A stretch of DNA of 45,564 bases. It comes from an uncultured Lachnospiraceae bacterium. Its GTDB lineage: Bacteria > Bacillota > Clostridia > Lachnospirales > Lachnospiraceae. Shown here piece by piece: positions 32,991-42,328 of the stretch. The notes beneath the pieces were generated by a model. That model searched no databases and was not told where the DNA came from. It saw only the letters and a list, made by a program, of their open reading frames with translations. Position 1 is the first letter of the stretch; the number at the start of each line of letters is the position of its first letter. A program made the position numbers and the translations under genes. The stretch covers positions 1 to 45,564 of the forward strand of contig CALWES010000014.1 of the NCBI GenBank assembly GCA_944377405.1, in the 5' to 3' direction.

Positions 32991-33764
32991 ATGGCAAAGG
33001 CAGCAAAGCTGGAATTTAAAAAACGAAGACTGAGGGGACTGACAGGCAATGAGCTGAAGCTCATTGCCTGCCTCTGCATGGTCTGCGATCATATCGGATA
33101 TGTGCTCATCGAAAACGGCGTCCTCTATGGCAGGAACCCGGATTACTGGGCCCTGGCCATTGCCACGCCGGAGGGGCAGCACTGGCTGCTGGCGGCAAAG
33201 GTGCTGCGGATCATCGGCTCCCTGGCCTTCCCCATTTTCGCCTATATGCTGGTGGAGGGCTTCCTGCACACGAAGAACCTGCGGAATTATCTCAGGAACC
33301 TTCTGCTCTGCGCTCTGGTTTCTGAAGTACCCTTCGACCTGGCCTGTTATCATACCTGGTTCTACCCTTTCTACCAGAACGTCTGCTTTACCCTGTTCCT
33401 GGGGGTGGTGACCATGTGGCTGATGAAAAAGGCCATGCGGATCTCTTTTGTACTTTCCCTGCTGGCTGCGGCCCTTATGGCGGGGGCAGCCTGGCTGATC
33501 CGCTGTGATTATGGAGCCGTGGGGATCGGACTGATCGCCCTTTTATGGCTCATGCGGAAGGATCATACCGCCCAGATGTGGCTGGGAGCCGTTCTTTCCG
33601 GCCTTCAGAGCGTGGCCTACTACTGCGCGGCGGCCCTGGCCTTCGTGCCCCTTCATTTCTATAACGGAAGAAGAGGGACCGCGCCCCTGAAATACTTCTT
33701 TTATCTCTTTTATCCCCTGCACCTTCTGGCTTTTTACCTTCTGGTGTATCTGACCAACCGGTAA
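32991..33764 (+). CDS. TraX-family membrane protein
   Basis: 257 residues with about seven hydrophobic segments. The beginning GLTGNELKLIACLCMVCDHIGYVL and later FPIFAYMLVEGFLHTKN and SEVPFDLA are the TraX/acyltransferase-like pattern. TraX acetylates F pilin in E. coli; chromosomal relatives in Firmicutes are probably membrane acyltransferases of unknown substrate. It begins 6 nt after metG and lacks a good ribosome binding site, so it is likely translated by coupling. Confidence 0.8.
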   Translation: MAKAAKLEFKKRRLRGLTGNELKLIACLCMVCDHIGYVLIENGVLYGRNPDYWALAIATPEGQHWLLAAKVLRIIGSLAFPIFAYMLVEGFLHTKNLRNYLRNLLLCALVSEVPFDLACYHTWFYPFYQNVCFTLFLGVVTMWLMKKAMRISFVLSLLAAALMAGAAWLIRCDYGAVGIGLIALLWLMRKDHTAQMWLGAVLSGLQSVAYYCAAALAFVPLHFYNGRRGTAPLKYFFYLFYPLHLLAFYLLVYLTNR

Positions 33765-33802
33765 GGAGGGGAAAAGGAAGCATTCCTTGTGGATAAAGAC
33801 AC

Positions 33803-33866
33803 AAAAAAAGTGCCTTTCTGTGGAAAACCGGAAAAATCGGTATCCCCAGAGAAGCACTTTATTTTT
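33803..33866. terminator. Bidirectional terminator between TraX-like gene and rsmA
   Basis: Outer stem AAAGTGC (33807-33813) with GCACTTT (33854-33860), extended by imperfect pairing inward. T-rich tails lie on both sides, suitable for both converging genes. Confidence 0.7.
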
Positions 33867-33887
33867 ATATTCAGGAAAACCTTACAT

Positions 33888-34748
33888 TCAGGAAAGCGCC
33901 ATGAGCCGATCGGAAAGCTCTGCAAATTCCGCCAGGGAGAGCCGCTCTCCCCTTACGGCGGCAGGAAGCCCCATGGCCGCAAGGACCGTCTCCAGCTGTT
34001 CCCGGGAGTAGGATAGGGAGCTGTCGTTCCGGAGGGTGTTCACCAGAGTCTTCCTTCGCTGAGCGAAGGCTGCCCGGATCAGGCGGAACATGAATTTCTC
34101 ATCCTTCGGCTGCACCGGAGGCGCTGTATGCTTTGTCAGACGGATCACGGCGGAACCTACGCCGGGCCTTGGGATAAAGCAGTTGGGGGGGACATTGGCA
34201 ATGATCTCCGCCTCTGCATAGTACTGCACTGCCAGGGACAGGGCTCCGTAGTCCTTTCCTCCCGGGGTGGCCTGCATCCGGTCCGCCACCTCCTTCTGCA
34301 CCATGACCGTGATGCTGAGAAGGGGAGCGCCGCTTTCAAAGAGTCCCATGATGATGGGGGTGGTGATGTAATAGGGCAGGTTGGCCACCACCTTCAGAGG
34401 CTTCTCCGAGATGGCGGAAAGATCCAGCTTCAGGATATCCTCGTTGATGATCCGTACATTATCGTAGGCGGCCAGGGTCTTTTCCAGGATGGGGATCAGA
34501 TCCCGGTCGATCTCCACGGCAGTGACCTCCCCTGCGGCCTCGCAGAGGGCCTGGGTCAAGGTGCCGATGCCGGGGCCGATCTCCAGAACTGCATCCTCCT
34601 TTCCGATCTCCGCTCCCCGGATGATCTTATCCAGCACATGGGAGTCGATGAGGAAGTTCTGGCCGAAACGCTTTTTGAAGCTGAAATCATGGGCCTTGAT
34701 GAGGGCTATGGTATTCTGGGGCTCAATAAGCTTTGCTGAGTAATCCAT
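33888..34748 (-). CDS. rsmA: 16S rRNA (adenine1518/1519-N6)-dimethyltransferase
   Basis: 286 residues. Dimethylates two adjacent adenines near the 3' end of 16S rRNA. Hallmarks: KKRFGQNFLID, VLEIGPGIGTLTQAL (SAM site), VVANLPYYITTPII (NLPY motif) and RPGVGSAVIRL. Also called KsgA. AAAGG before the ATG at 34748. Points leftward and converges on the TraX-like gene. Confidence 0.95.
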   Translation of the reverse strand: MDYSAKLIEPQNTIALIKAHDFSFKKRFGQNFLIDSHVLDKIIRGAEIGKEDAVLEIGPGIGTLTQALCEAAGEVTAVEIDRDLIPILEKTLAAYDNVRIINEDILKLDLSAISEKPLKVVANLPYYITTPIIMGLFESGAPLLSITVMVQKEVADRMQATPGGKDYGALSLAVQYYAEAEIIANVPPNCFIPRPGVGSAVIRLTKHTAPPVQPKDEKFMFRLIRAAFAQRRKTLVNTLRNDSSLSYSREQLETVLAAMGLPAAVRGERLSLAEFAELSDRLMALS

Positions 34749-34774
34749 AAAAACCTTTCCGAAAAAATTCCACT

Positions 34775-35042
34775 AAAAAATCACGCATCCTGCTTCGAAT
34801 AATCAAGACATACGCTACCTTCCTGTCAGGCTCTGCTAAGGCAACCCCACGGCACATAGAAGGTTCTGCTTAGTGCTGCTGTATTCCTACCCTGACACGG
34901 TTCACAGATTCCTATTGCGCGGGACCCCGGCTTCAACACCGGACAAAAAGGGCGGCTATGCGATGAAATACCCTCGGCAGGATATCACCTCTGCTAAAGC
35001 GGATTGCAGATACAGGGCACCGCTATCTCCCCGGCTGCGTGA
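34775..35042 (-). ncRNA. ffs: Signal recognition particle RNA (large bacterial type)
   Basis: About 268 nt on the - strand. The SRP S-domain is clear at 34896-34875: GUCAGG, a GGAA tetraloop closed by GUA/UAC, and AGCAGC, the Ffh-binding motif. The 5' part holds GGGGAGAUAGCGGUGCCCUG and CAAUCCGCU, which match the Alu domain of clostridial SRP RNAs. The ends pair: UCACGCA at 35042-35036 with UGCGUGA at 34787-34781, followed by a T-run terminator. Together with Ffh it targets membrane proteins to the translocon. It fills the 330-nt gap between rsmA and tatD. Confidence 0.93.
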
Positions 35043-35048
35043 GATTTA

Positions 35049-35077
35049 AGTATATAATAAGAACGCTTAAAATTCAA
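35049..35077 (-). promoter_or_regulatory. Promoter of the SRP RNA gene
   Basis: On the - strand TTGAAT (35077-35072), 17-nt spacer, TATACT (35054-35049). The start predicted 7 nt later (35042) coincides with the first paired base of the SRP RNA. Confidence 0.8.
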
Positions 35078-35081
35078 GTCC

Positions 35082-35867
35082 TTATAGAAGACCGTACACC
35101 TCGTGGGCGTTTTTCCAGGTGGTCTCCTCCACCTCCGAAGGGCTGACCCCCTTGATCTCGGCGATCTTGTCCCGGACGATGGGCAGATACAGGGAAGCAT
35201 TCCGCTCATAGCGATGGGGGGCCGGTGCCAGATAGGGGCAGTCCGTCTCCAGGACGATGCGGGACAGGGGCGTCACCTGCAGGACCTTGGTAAGCTTCCT
35301 CTGGCCCTCATAGGTCACCACGCCGCCAAAGCCCAGGTAAAAGCCCATGGCCAGATAGGCTTTGGCGGTCTCCTGGCTGTAGGAAAAGCAGTGGATGATC
35401 CCGCCCTTAAGGCCGTCGGCATGGGCCTGCTGCATCATGGTGAGGGTATCCTCCGCCGCATTCCTGGAATGGATCACCACAGGAAGGTCCAGCTCCATGG
35501 CCAGCTCCAGCTGCCGGCGGAACCATTTTTTCTGGGTCTCCTTATCCACCTTGTTTTCATATTTGTCGAAGCCGTGGTAATCAAGTCCGATCTCTCCGAT
35601 GGCCACCACCTTTTCATGGGAGGCCAGCTCCCGCAGCTCCTGGATCCAGCTCTCCTCCATGTCGCCGCAGTCATCGGGATGGATGCCGCAGGCGGCATAG
35701 AAGAAGTCATAGGCCTCTGCCAGGGCTACACTCTGGCGGGAGCCCTTAAGCCTTGCTCCCACGTTGCAGACCTTGCCGATCCCGGCTGCGGGAAGGCTCT
35801 TAAGCAGGGCCTCCCGGTCTTCGTCAAAGGCATGGTCGTCATAATGTGCGTGTGTATCAAAGATCAT
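35082..35867 (-). CDS. TatD-family metal-dependent hydrolase (DNase)
   Basis: 261 residues. Amidohydrolase-fold enzyme; TatD relatives act as 3'-5' DNases/RNases. Metal ligands: MIFDTHAHYDD (two His), GEIGLDYHG (Glu), VIHSRNA and IIHCFS (His), and LETDCPYLAP (Asp). Its start codon overlaps the lysA stop by 4 nt. In Bacillus the equivalent yabD lies next to metS and ksgA, and the same neighbourhood is seen here. Confidence 0.93.
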   Translation of the reverse strand: MIFDTHAHYDDHAFDEDREALLKSLPAAGIGKVCNVGARLKGSRQSVALAEAYDFFYAACGIHPDDCGDMEESWIQELRELASHEKVVAIGEIGLDYHGFDKYENKVDKETQKKWFRRQLELAMELDLPVVIHSRNAAEDTLTMMQQAHADGLKGGIIHCFSYSQETAKAYLAMGFYLGFGGVVTYEGQRKLTKVLQVTPLSRIVLETDCPYLAPAPHRYERNASLYLPIVRDKIAEIKGVSPSEVEETTWKNAHEVYGLL

Positions 35868-37090
35868 AGAACGACTCCTCTCATGAGATCCTCCAGGCAG
35901 TCCCGCCTGCGGATGAGCTTCGCTTCACCGGTCTCCGTCAGGAGCACCTCTGCGGGACGCAGCCGGGAATTGTAGCAGGAGGCCATGGAATAACCGTAGG
36001 CCCCTGCATTTTTGATGCCGATCACATCGCCGTGGCAGGTGACGGGAAGCCGCCGGTCCCTGGCCAGGATATCGCCGCTCTCACAGATATTTCCTGCGAT
36101 CTGGACCAGCTCATACTCCGGGGCGCCCGCTGCGGGCCTTCGGGAAAATACCTCCGCTTCATGCCAGGCATCGTAGAGGACAGGCCGGATCAGCACGTTA
36201 AAGCCCAGGTCCGTACCCAGGTAGCGGACCCCCGCCACCTCCTTCCGGCTCTGGACCGTTCCCAGAAGCTCGCAGCACTCCGCCACGATATAACGGCCGG
36301 ATTCCGTATAGAAGCGGATATCCGGGCTGCCGCACTCCGCAAGGAAGCCCCGGACCAGCTCCGTAAGCTCCCTGGACAGACCGGAAAGGTCCAGCCGTGC
36401 CTCGCCCTGGTAGGGCACGCCATAGCCGCCGCCGAAGTCGATGATCCGAAGGTCCGGAAAGGCCGGGGCGATGGCAAGCATCCGCCGGCAGGCCTCAAGG
36501 AAGGTATCATAATCCAGGAAGAGGGATCCCACATGCTGGTTGATGGCCACGATCCGGAGATCATGGGCTTTGGCGGTCTTTTGGATCTCCGGGATCTTTT
36601 CATATTCGATGCCGAACTTGCAGCTGCCGCCGGTGACTACCTTCTCATCGTGGCCTGCGCCGATGCCGGGATTGAGGCGGACTCCGATCTCCCTTCCGGG
36701 ATAAAGAATGCCGAAGCGTTCCAGCTGGGACAGGGAGTCTGCGCTCATGAGGATCCCCCGTTCCGCGGCATAGCGGATCTCTTCATCGGAGATGTTGTTG
36801 GTGACCATGAAGATCTCCTCCGGCTGAAAGCCTGCCTGTTCCTCCAGGTAGATCTCCCCGGGAGACATGGCGTCCACGAAGAAGCCCTCCTCCCGGATGA
36901 TCCGGAGCAGGGCCGGGTTGGAATTGGCCTTCACGCTGTAGAGGGGACGGTAGTCGGGAAGGGGCAGCAGGGACCGAAGATCCCGGCAGCGCTTCCGGAG
37001 GATCCGCTCATCGTAAACATAAAGGGGGGATCCGAAGGTGTCCACAAGCCTGAGGGCCTGTTCATTGGAAAGTTCGATTTGTTCAGCCAT
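35864..37090 (-). CDS. lysA: Diaminopimelate decarboxylase
   Basis: 408 residues. PLP enzyme making lysine from meso-diaminopimelate. Lys54 in RPLYSVKANSNP binds PLP; RIIDFGGGYGVPY and FYTESGRYIVAE are the second-domain motifs. The start at 37090 has AGAGGAG 7 nt upstream. It overlaps tadA by 8 nt and tatD by 4 nt, so the three form a leftward operon. Confidence 0.93.
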   Translation of the reverse strand: MAEQIELSNEQALRLVDTFGSPLYVYDERILRKRCRDLRSLLPLPDYRPLYSVKANSNPALLRIIREEGFFVDAMSPGEIYLEEQAGFQPEEIFMVTNNISDEEIRYAAERGILMSADSLSQLERFGILYPGREIGVRLNPGIGAGHDEKVVTGGSCKFGIEYEKIPEIQKTAKAHDLRIVAINQHVGSLFLDYDTFLEACRRMLAIAPAFPDLRIIDFGGGYGVPYQGEARLDLSGLSRELTELVRGFLAECGSPDIRFYTESGRYIVAECCELLGTVQSRKEVAGVRYLGTDLGFNVLIRPVLYDAWHEAEVFSRRPAAGAPEYELVQIAGNICESGDILARDRRLPVTCHGDVIGIKNAGAYGYSMASCYNSRLRPAEVLLTETGEAKLIRRRDCLEDLMRGVVL

Positions 37091-37655
37091 TTTTCTGCTC
37101 CTCTGTTTTATCTGTTTCCGAAGGTTCCGGCCTGCCATCTGCCGCCAAAGCCCGTTGCTTTTCCAGCTTCCGCAGGGCCTTCCGCTCCTTGAAGCCCTGC
37201 CGCAGGACTGCAAAGAAGTCCTTCATGAGCCCGCTGCACTCCGCCTCCAGGACGCCGGTCTCCGTCTCCACCTGATGATTGAAGCGGCTGTCATGGAACA
37301 TGTCCAGGATGGAACCGGCACAGCCGGCTTTGGGATTCATACAGCCGATCACCACCCTGGGGACCCGGGCCTGCAGGATGGCACCGGAGCACATGGGACA
37401 GGGCTCCAGGGTCACATAGAGGGTGCAGCCCTCCAGGCGCCAGTCCCCCAGCTTCCGGCAGGCCTTGTTGATGGCAATGATCTCCGCGTGGGCCAGGACG
37501 TTGCCGGCGCCGGTCCGCCGGTTATAGCCCCGGGCCAGGACCTTCCCGTCCTTTACGATGACGCAGCCGATGGGGACCTCGTTTCTGTCCAGGGCCCGCC
37601 GGGCCTGACGGAGGGCTTCCTTCATATATTTTTCATCCGGGCTTAAGGCTTTCAT
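37083..37655 (-). CDS. tadA: tRNA adenosine(34) deaminase
   Basis: 190 residues. Converts A34 to inosine in tRNA(Arg). Zinc site: HAE (His56, Glu58) and EPCPMC (Cys86, Cys89). Longer than most TadA because of a charged C-terminal tail of ~35 residues. The ATG at 37655 has no clear ribosome binding site; the ATG at 37625 is an alternative start. Confidence 0.92.
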   Translation of the reverse strand: MKALSPDEKYMKEALRQARRALDRNEVPIGCVIVKDGKVLARGYNRRTGAGNVLAHAEIIAINKACRKLGDWRLEGCTLYVTLEPCPMCSGAILQARVPRVVIGCMNPKAGCAGSILDMFHDSRFNHQVETETGVLEAECSGLMKDFFAVLRQGFKERKALRKLEKQRALAADGRPEPSETDKTEEQKNG

Positions 37656-37760
37656 TGGGAAAAAAACTCTTTCTGTGGTATACTGAAAAAGCGGTCATCC
37701 GCTTTCTGTATCTATAAACACGTATCATAACATAAAAAAGGCGGTCAATAAAGAACAACC

Positions 37761-38465
37761 ATGAAAATATGCGGACTTATGAAGACCACCCTCCTGGATT
37801 TTCCGGGACATGTGGCCTGTACGATCTTTACCGGGGGCTGCAACTTCCGCTGCCCCTTCTGCCACAATGCGGAGCTTCTGGACATGGACCTGCCATCGGA
37901 ATACAGCCAGGAGGAGATCTTTTCCTTCCTGGAAAGGCGGCAGCATACCCTGGAGGGTGTCGCCATCACGGGAGGAGAGCCCACCCTTCAGAAGGACCTG
38001 GGGCCCTTTATCCAGGAGATCCGGCAGCGCTTTCATCTGAAGATCAAGCTGGACACCAACGGCTACCGGCCGGAGGTTTTAAGGGAGCTTGCGGAGGCGG
38101 GGCTTCTGGACTATGTGGCCATGGATATCAAGGCAGGCCCCTCCGGTTACGGAAAGGTGGCGGGGGTACCGGGGATCCGGCTTGATCCCATTCAGGAGAG
38201 CATCCGCTTTCTGGTGGCGGGGAATATCCCCTATGAGTTCCGGACCACTGCCGTCAAGGGTCTCCATTGCCGGAAGGACTTTGAGGAGATCGGCCCCATG
38301 ATCCGGGGCTGCCGGGATTACTACATCCAGTCCTTCCAGGACAGCGGGAACATCCTGGACGAAGCTGCAGGCTTCTCCGCCTTTTCCAAAGAGGAGCTTC
38401 AGGACTTCCTGGAACTTGTAAAGCCCTATGTGGGACAGGCCTCCCTCAGGGGAATCGATTATTGA
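37761..38465 (+). CDS. Anaerobic ribonucleotide reductase-activating protein, NrdG2 type (radical SAM)
   Basis: 234 residues. Radical SAM motif CNFRCPFC (Cys27, Cys31, Cys34), then ITGGEP. The start MKICGLMKTTLLDFPGHVACTIFTGGC is typical of the NrdG2 family. Such activases install a glycyl radical on class III ribonucleotide reductase; the reductase itself is not in this window, so the target is inferred. The ribosome binding site is weak. Divergent from tadA. Confidence 0.88.
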   Translation: MKICGLMKTTLLDFPGHVACTIFTGGCNFRCPFCHNAELLDMDLPSEYSQEEIFSFLERRQHTLEGVAITGGEPTLQKDLGPFIQEIRQRFHLKIKLDTNGYRPEVLRELAEAGLLDYVAMDIKAGPSGYGKVAGVPGIRLDPIQESIRFLVAGNIPYEFRTTAVKGLHCRKDFEEIGPMIRGCRDYYIQSFQDSGNILDEAAGFSAFSKEELQDFLELVKPYVGQASLRGIDY

Positions 38466-38490
38466 ACCTTATGCCGGAACATGGTATAAT
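38462..38490 (+). promoter_or_regulatory. Promoter of pfkA
   Basis: TTGAAC (38462-38467) overlaps the stop of the preceding gene; 17-nt spacer; perfect TATAAT (38485-38490) with an extended -10 (TGG). The ~85-nt leader carries a small hairpin (AGCGGAG with CTCCGCT, about 38524-38550) without a T-run. Confidence 0.82.
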
Positions 38491-38583
38491 CAAATGTATT
38501 TTAAAATCTTAAAATTACTCAGAAGCGGAGCCCAGGGCGGATCTCCGCTCCTGTTATGAACGAGGAAGGGAGACAGACAGGCT

Positions 38584-39663
38584 ATGAAACGAATCGGAAT
38601 GCTCACCAGCGGCGGTGACTGCCAGGCATTGAACGCCACCATGCGGGGGATCGCCAAGGGCTTATACACGATCTATGGGGACGACGTGGAGATCGTTGGA
38701 TTTGAAGACGGCTACAGGGGCATGATATATGCGGATTACCATATCATGCAGCCCTCGGACTTCTCCGGGATCCTGACCATCGGCGGAACCATGCTGGGAA
38801 CCAGTCGGACTCCCTTCAAATATCTGGATCAGCCAGATGAGAACGGACTGGATAAGGTGGCATCCATGGTGCACACCTACAAGAAGCTCAAGCTGGACGC
38901 CCTCTGTGTACTGGGAGGAAACGGCTCCCTGAAGACGGCGAACCGTCTTGCCCAGGAGGGGCTTAACGTGATCGGCCTTCCCAAGACCATCGACAACGAT
39001 ACCTGGGGAACGGACGTGACCTTCGGCTTCCAGTCAGCAGTGGAGATCGCCGCAAAGGCCATCGATGACATCCATACCACGGCGGCTTCCCACGGAAGAG
39101 TCTTCATCGTGGAGGTCATGGGCCACAAGGTGGGCTGGCTGACTCTGCATGCGGGCATCGCCGCAGGAGCTGACATCATCCTGATCCCGGAGATCCCCTA
39201 CGACATCGACAAGGTGCTGAAGGCCATCGAGGAGCGGAATAAAAGCGGAAAGCGCTTTTCCATCCTGGCGGTGGCGGAGGGTGCCGTTTCCAGGGAGGAC
39301 GCACAGCTCGGGAAAAAGGAGCTGAAGAAGAAAAAGGAAAAAGGCCCGGTATATCCTTCCGTTGCCTACGAGCTTGCGGCAAAGATCGGCGAGCGTCTGG
39401 GCTCAGAGGTCCGGGTGACGGTACCGGGACACACCCAGAGAGGAGGAGCACCCTGCCCCTATGACAGAGTCCTGTCCACAAGGCTGGGGGCCGAGGCGGC
39501 CAGACTGATCGAAAAAGGAAAGTTCGGCGTCATGGTATCCGTGAAAAACCAGGAGATCTCCAACGTTCCCCTGGAGGAGATCGCCGGCAAGCTGAAATAC
39601 GTGGATCCGAAGGCGGACATCATCCGGGAAGCAAAGCTGGTGGGGATCTGCTTCGGAGACTAA
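38584..39663 (+). CDS. pfkA: 6-phosphofructokinase
   Basis: 359 residues. Phosphorylates fructose 6-phosphate to the 1,6-bisphosphate. SGGDCQALNATMRG, GGNGS (111-115), KTIDND (134-139) and PGHTQRGG are visible. The phosphate-donor markers are mixed: Gly114 is the ATP-type residue, Lys134 is the residue found in pyrophosphate-type and group III enzymes, and the Mg-ATP Asp before Gly114 is Asn113. Donor is therefore not certain. It stands alone behind a strong promoter, before dnaX. Confidence 0.9.
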   Translation: MKRIGMLTSGGDCQALNATMRGIAKGLYTIYGDDVEIVGFEDGYRGMIYADYHIMQPSDFSGILTIGGTMLGTSRTPFKYLDQPDENGLDKVASMVHTYKKLKLDALCVLGGNGSLKTANRLAQEGLNVIGLPKTIDNDTWGTDVTFGFQSAVEIAAKAIDDIHTTAASHGRVFIVEVMGHKVGWLTLHAGIAAGADIILIPEIPYDIDKVLKAIEERNKSGKRFSILAVAEGAVSREDAQLGKKELKKKKEKGPVYPSVAYELAAKIGERLGSEVRVTVPGHTQRGGAPCPYDRVLSTRLGAEAARLIEKGKFGVMVSVKNQEISNVPLEEIAGKLKYVDPKADIIREAKLVGICFGD

Positions 39664-39702
39664 AGGCAGAGCGGGAGAAGGACCCGCCGGGGAGAAAACA
39701 AC

Positions 39703-41313
39703 ATGTCTTATCAGGCGCTGTACCGCAAATGGCGGCCCCTGAGCTTTGATGATGTACGGGGCCAGGACGCCATTGTGACAACTCTGAAAAACCAGATAAT
39801 GGCAGGAAGGATCGGCCACGCCTATCTTTTCTGCGGTACCAGAGGCACGGGAAAGACCTCCATTGCGAAGATCTTTGCCCGGGCGGTGAACTGCGCCCAC
39901 AGCCGGGAGCACGAGGGCAGCCCCTGCAACAGCTGTGCTGTCTGTAAGAGCATCCTCTCCGGCAGCTCCATGAACGTATTTGAGATCGACGCCGCCTCCA
40001 ATAACGGTGTTGACAATATCCGGGATATCCGGGAACAGGTAGAGTATCCTCCAACGGAGGGACGCTACAAGGTATATATCATCGACGAGGTACACATGCT
40101 TTCCACCGGGGCCTTCAATGCTCTTCTGAAGACCCTGGAGGAACCGCCGGAGTACGTGATCTTCATTCTGGCCACCACGGATCCCCAGAAGATCCCTCAG
40201 ACGATCCTGAGCCGCTGCCAGAGATATGACTTCCGGAGGATCGGGATGGAGGTCGTATCAGGAAGGATCCATGAGTTGGCGGAGGCAGAGGGGCTTGATC
40301 TGGAGGAACGGGCCGTTGAATATATCGCCCGGGCAGCAGACGGCTCCATGCGGGACGCCCTGAGCCTTCTGGATCAGTGCCTGGCCTTCCATTACGGACA
40401 GAGACTGACCTATGAAAATGTGCTGGATGTCCTGGGAGCAGTGGACACCTCCGTCTTTTCCGATCTGTACAGGGCCCTTTGCAGCAGGGATGTGGAAAAG
40501 AGCCTCCGGATCGTGAACGACGTGGTGAACGCCGGCAGGGAGATCGGCCAGTTCATCATAGATTTTATATGGTACATGAGGAACATCCTTCTGGCGGGCA
40601 GCGTAAACGGCGGGGATATCCTGGACGTTTCCCGGGAAAACCAGGAACGGCTCCGGGAGGACGCGGCCTTCGGAGACAAGGAGACCCTGCTCCGGTTCAT
40701 GTCGGAGCTTTCGGAGCTTTCCAACCGCATGCGCTTTGCGACCCAGAAGCGGGTCCTGCTGGAGGTGGAGCTCATAAGGATCTGCACCGCGGCAGGCAGC
40801 AGGCGGCAGACGGCGGAGTCTGTCCAGAGGGCGGCAGCACCGGCGGAGATGCCGGAAAGGAGAGTCCCGGAAAGAAAAGCGCCGGAAAGCGTGCAGGAAA
40901 AAGTCCCGGAAAAGCTTCCGGCAGAGGTGCCTTCGGCGCCGCCGAAAGTAAAAGGACCTTCCGGGATCCATCCCGCAGACCAGGAGCTCCTTTCCCAGAT
41001 CCGGGAACAGTGGGATTCCCTGTGCAGGGAGCTTTCCCCGGCCAACAGGGCCGTCTTTATGGGAACGATCCTGGTATCGGAGCAGCCCGCTTCCGTTACG
41101 GTGGTGTTCCGGAATAATATGAACTATAAGATCGCGGCCACGAACCGGGAGGAGAATGGCCTCAGACGGCTGTCGGAGCTGGTACGGGAGAGGCTTGGCC
41201 TTACGGCCTCCTTCTTCGCAAGGCCCGCAAAGCCGGGAGAATTTGACGAGGATTCACGCAGGGTGACGGACGAGGATCTGCTCCGGATCCATTTCCCTGT
41301 TGACATAGAATGA
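39703..41313 (+). CDS. dnaX: DNA polymerase III subunits gamma/tau
   Basis: 536 residues. AAA+ clamp-loader core: [11 protein letters not shown] (P-loop, Lys51), a zinc-binding Cys group around [30 protein letters not shown] and [10 protein letters not shown]. The C-terminal third is a Pro/Glu/Lys-rich linker followed by a tau-like domain. No obvious A-run frameshift site was seen, but not searched exhaustively. dnaX-ybaB-recR order is conserved in many bacteria. Confidence 0.95.
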   Translation: MSYQALYRKWRPLSFDDVRGQDAIVTTLKNQIMAGRIGHAYLFCGTRGTGKTSIAKIFARAVNCAHSREHEGSPCNSCAVCKSILSGSSMNVFEIDAASNNGVDNIRDIREQVEYPPTEGRYKVYIIDEVHMLSTGAFNALLKTLEEPPEYVIFILATTDPQKIPQTILSRCQRYDFRRIGMEVVSGRIHELAEAEGLDLEERAVEYIARAADGSMRDALSLLDQCLAFHYGQRLTYENVLDVLGAVDTSVFSDLYRALCSRDVEKSLRIVNDVVNAGREIGQFIIDFIWYMRNILLAGSVNGGDILDVSRENQERLREDAAFGDKETLLRFMSELSELSNRMRFATQKRVLLEVELIRICTAAGSRRQTAESVQRAAAPAEMPERRVPERKAPESVQEKVPEKLPAEVPSAPPKVKGPSGIHPADQELLSQIREQWDSLCRELSPANRAVFMGTILVSEQPASVTVVFRNNMNYKIAATNREENGLRRLSELVRERLGLTASFFARPAKPGEFDEDSRRVTDEDLLRIHFPVDIE

Positions 41314-41347
41314 TATAATAGAGAAATTACTTCAGGAGGATTTTGAT

Positions 41348-41692
41348 ATGGCAAAAAGAGGCGGTTTTCCGGGAGGCATGATGCCGGGAAACATGAACAA
41401 TCTGATGAAGCAGGCTCAGAGAATGCAGCGTCAGATGGAGGAGCAGCAGAAGGAGCTGGAGGAGAAGACCTTTACTGCCACCGCCGGAGGCGGTGCAGTT
41501 ACCGTGGAGATGAGCGGTAAGAAGGAAGTCACCAAGGTGGCCATCGACCCCGAGGCCTGCGATCCGGAGGACGTGGAGACGCTGGAGGACATGGTGATGG
41601 CGGCGGTTAATGATGCCCTTCATCAGGTAGAGGAAGCCAATTCCGCAGTCATGGGCAAGCTTACCGGCGGCTTCGGAGGTCTGGGCTTCTAA
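41348..41692 (+). CDS. YbaB/EbfC nucleoid-associated protein
   Basis: 114 residues, usual size. DNA-binding dimer of the YbaB/EbfC family: [23 protein letters not shown] (helix), [18 protein letters not shown] and [25 protein letters not shown] precedes the ATG. Its stop and the recR start share one base (41692). A TATAAT near 41314 has no good -35. Confidence 0.93.
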   Translation: MAKRGGFPGGMMPGNMNNLMKQAQRMQRQMEEQQKELEEKTFTATAGGGAVTVEMSGKKEVTKVAIDPEACDPEDVETLEDMVMAAVNDALHQVEEANSAVMGKLTGGFGGLGF

Positions 41693-42288
41693 TGGAATAT
41701 TACGGCAGCCACATCAGCCGCCTGATCGAGGCTTTAAACGGGCTTCCGGGGATCGGAGTCAAAAGCGCCCAGCGCCTGGCCTTCCACATCGTCGGGATGC
41801 CAAAGGAGCAGGTTAAAAACCTGGCGGAGGCCCTGGTCTCAGCCCGGGAGAACGTTCATTACTGCAGGGAATGCTGTACCCTGACGGATGAGGAGCTTTG
41901 CCCCATCTGCAGAAGTGAAAAGCGCAATCACCGGCAGATTATGGTGGTGGAAAACTCCAGGGACCTGGCAGCCTATGAAAAGACCGGCAGATATGACGGT
42001 GTCTATCATGTGCTCCAGGGAGCCATCTCCCCCATGCTGGGGATCGGTCCTTCGGATATCCGCCTGAAGGAATTGATGCAGCGGCTTCAGGGAGATGTGG
42101 AGGAGGTCATCATCGCCACCAACCCGTCCCTGGAGGGGGAGACTACGGCGACATATATCTCAAAGCTGGTAAAGCCCACGGGGATCCGGGTAACCAGGAT
42201 CGCCTCCGGGGTACCGGTGGGAGGAGATATCGAAAATATAGATGAAGTAACTCTGGAGCGGGCCCTTATGGGCAGAGTCGAGCTCTAA
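41692..42288 (+). CDS. recR: Recombination mediator RecR
   Basis: 198 residues, exactly typical. Works with RecF/RecO to load RecA at gaps. Helix-hairpin-helix LNGLPGIGVKSAQRLA, zinc finger Cys58, Cys61, Cys70, Cys73, and a Toprim domain (IMVVENSRDL, ATNPSLEGETTA). Overlaps ybaB by one base. Confidence 0.96.
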   Translation: MEYYGSHISRLIEALNGLPGIGVKSAQRLAFHIVGMPKEQVKNLAEALVSARENVHYCRECCTLTDEELCPICRSEKRNHRQIMVVENSRDLAAYEKTGRYDGVYHVLQGAISPMLGIGPSDIRLKELMQRLQGDVEEVIIATNPSLEGETTATYISKLVKPTGIRVTRIASGVPVGGDIENIDEVTLERALMGRVEL

Positions 42289-42328
42289 GCAGGGACAGAG
42301 AAAGGAATCACTGCGGGGAAACAAGGAT

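Noticed and set aside
41300..41319. TTGACA and TATAAT just before ybaB
   Set aside because: The two hexamers are only 8 nt apart, too close to form one promoter; the -10 alone has no suitable -35.
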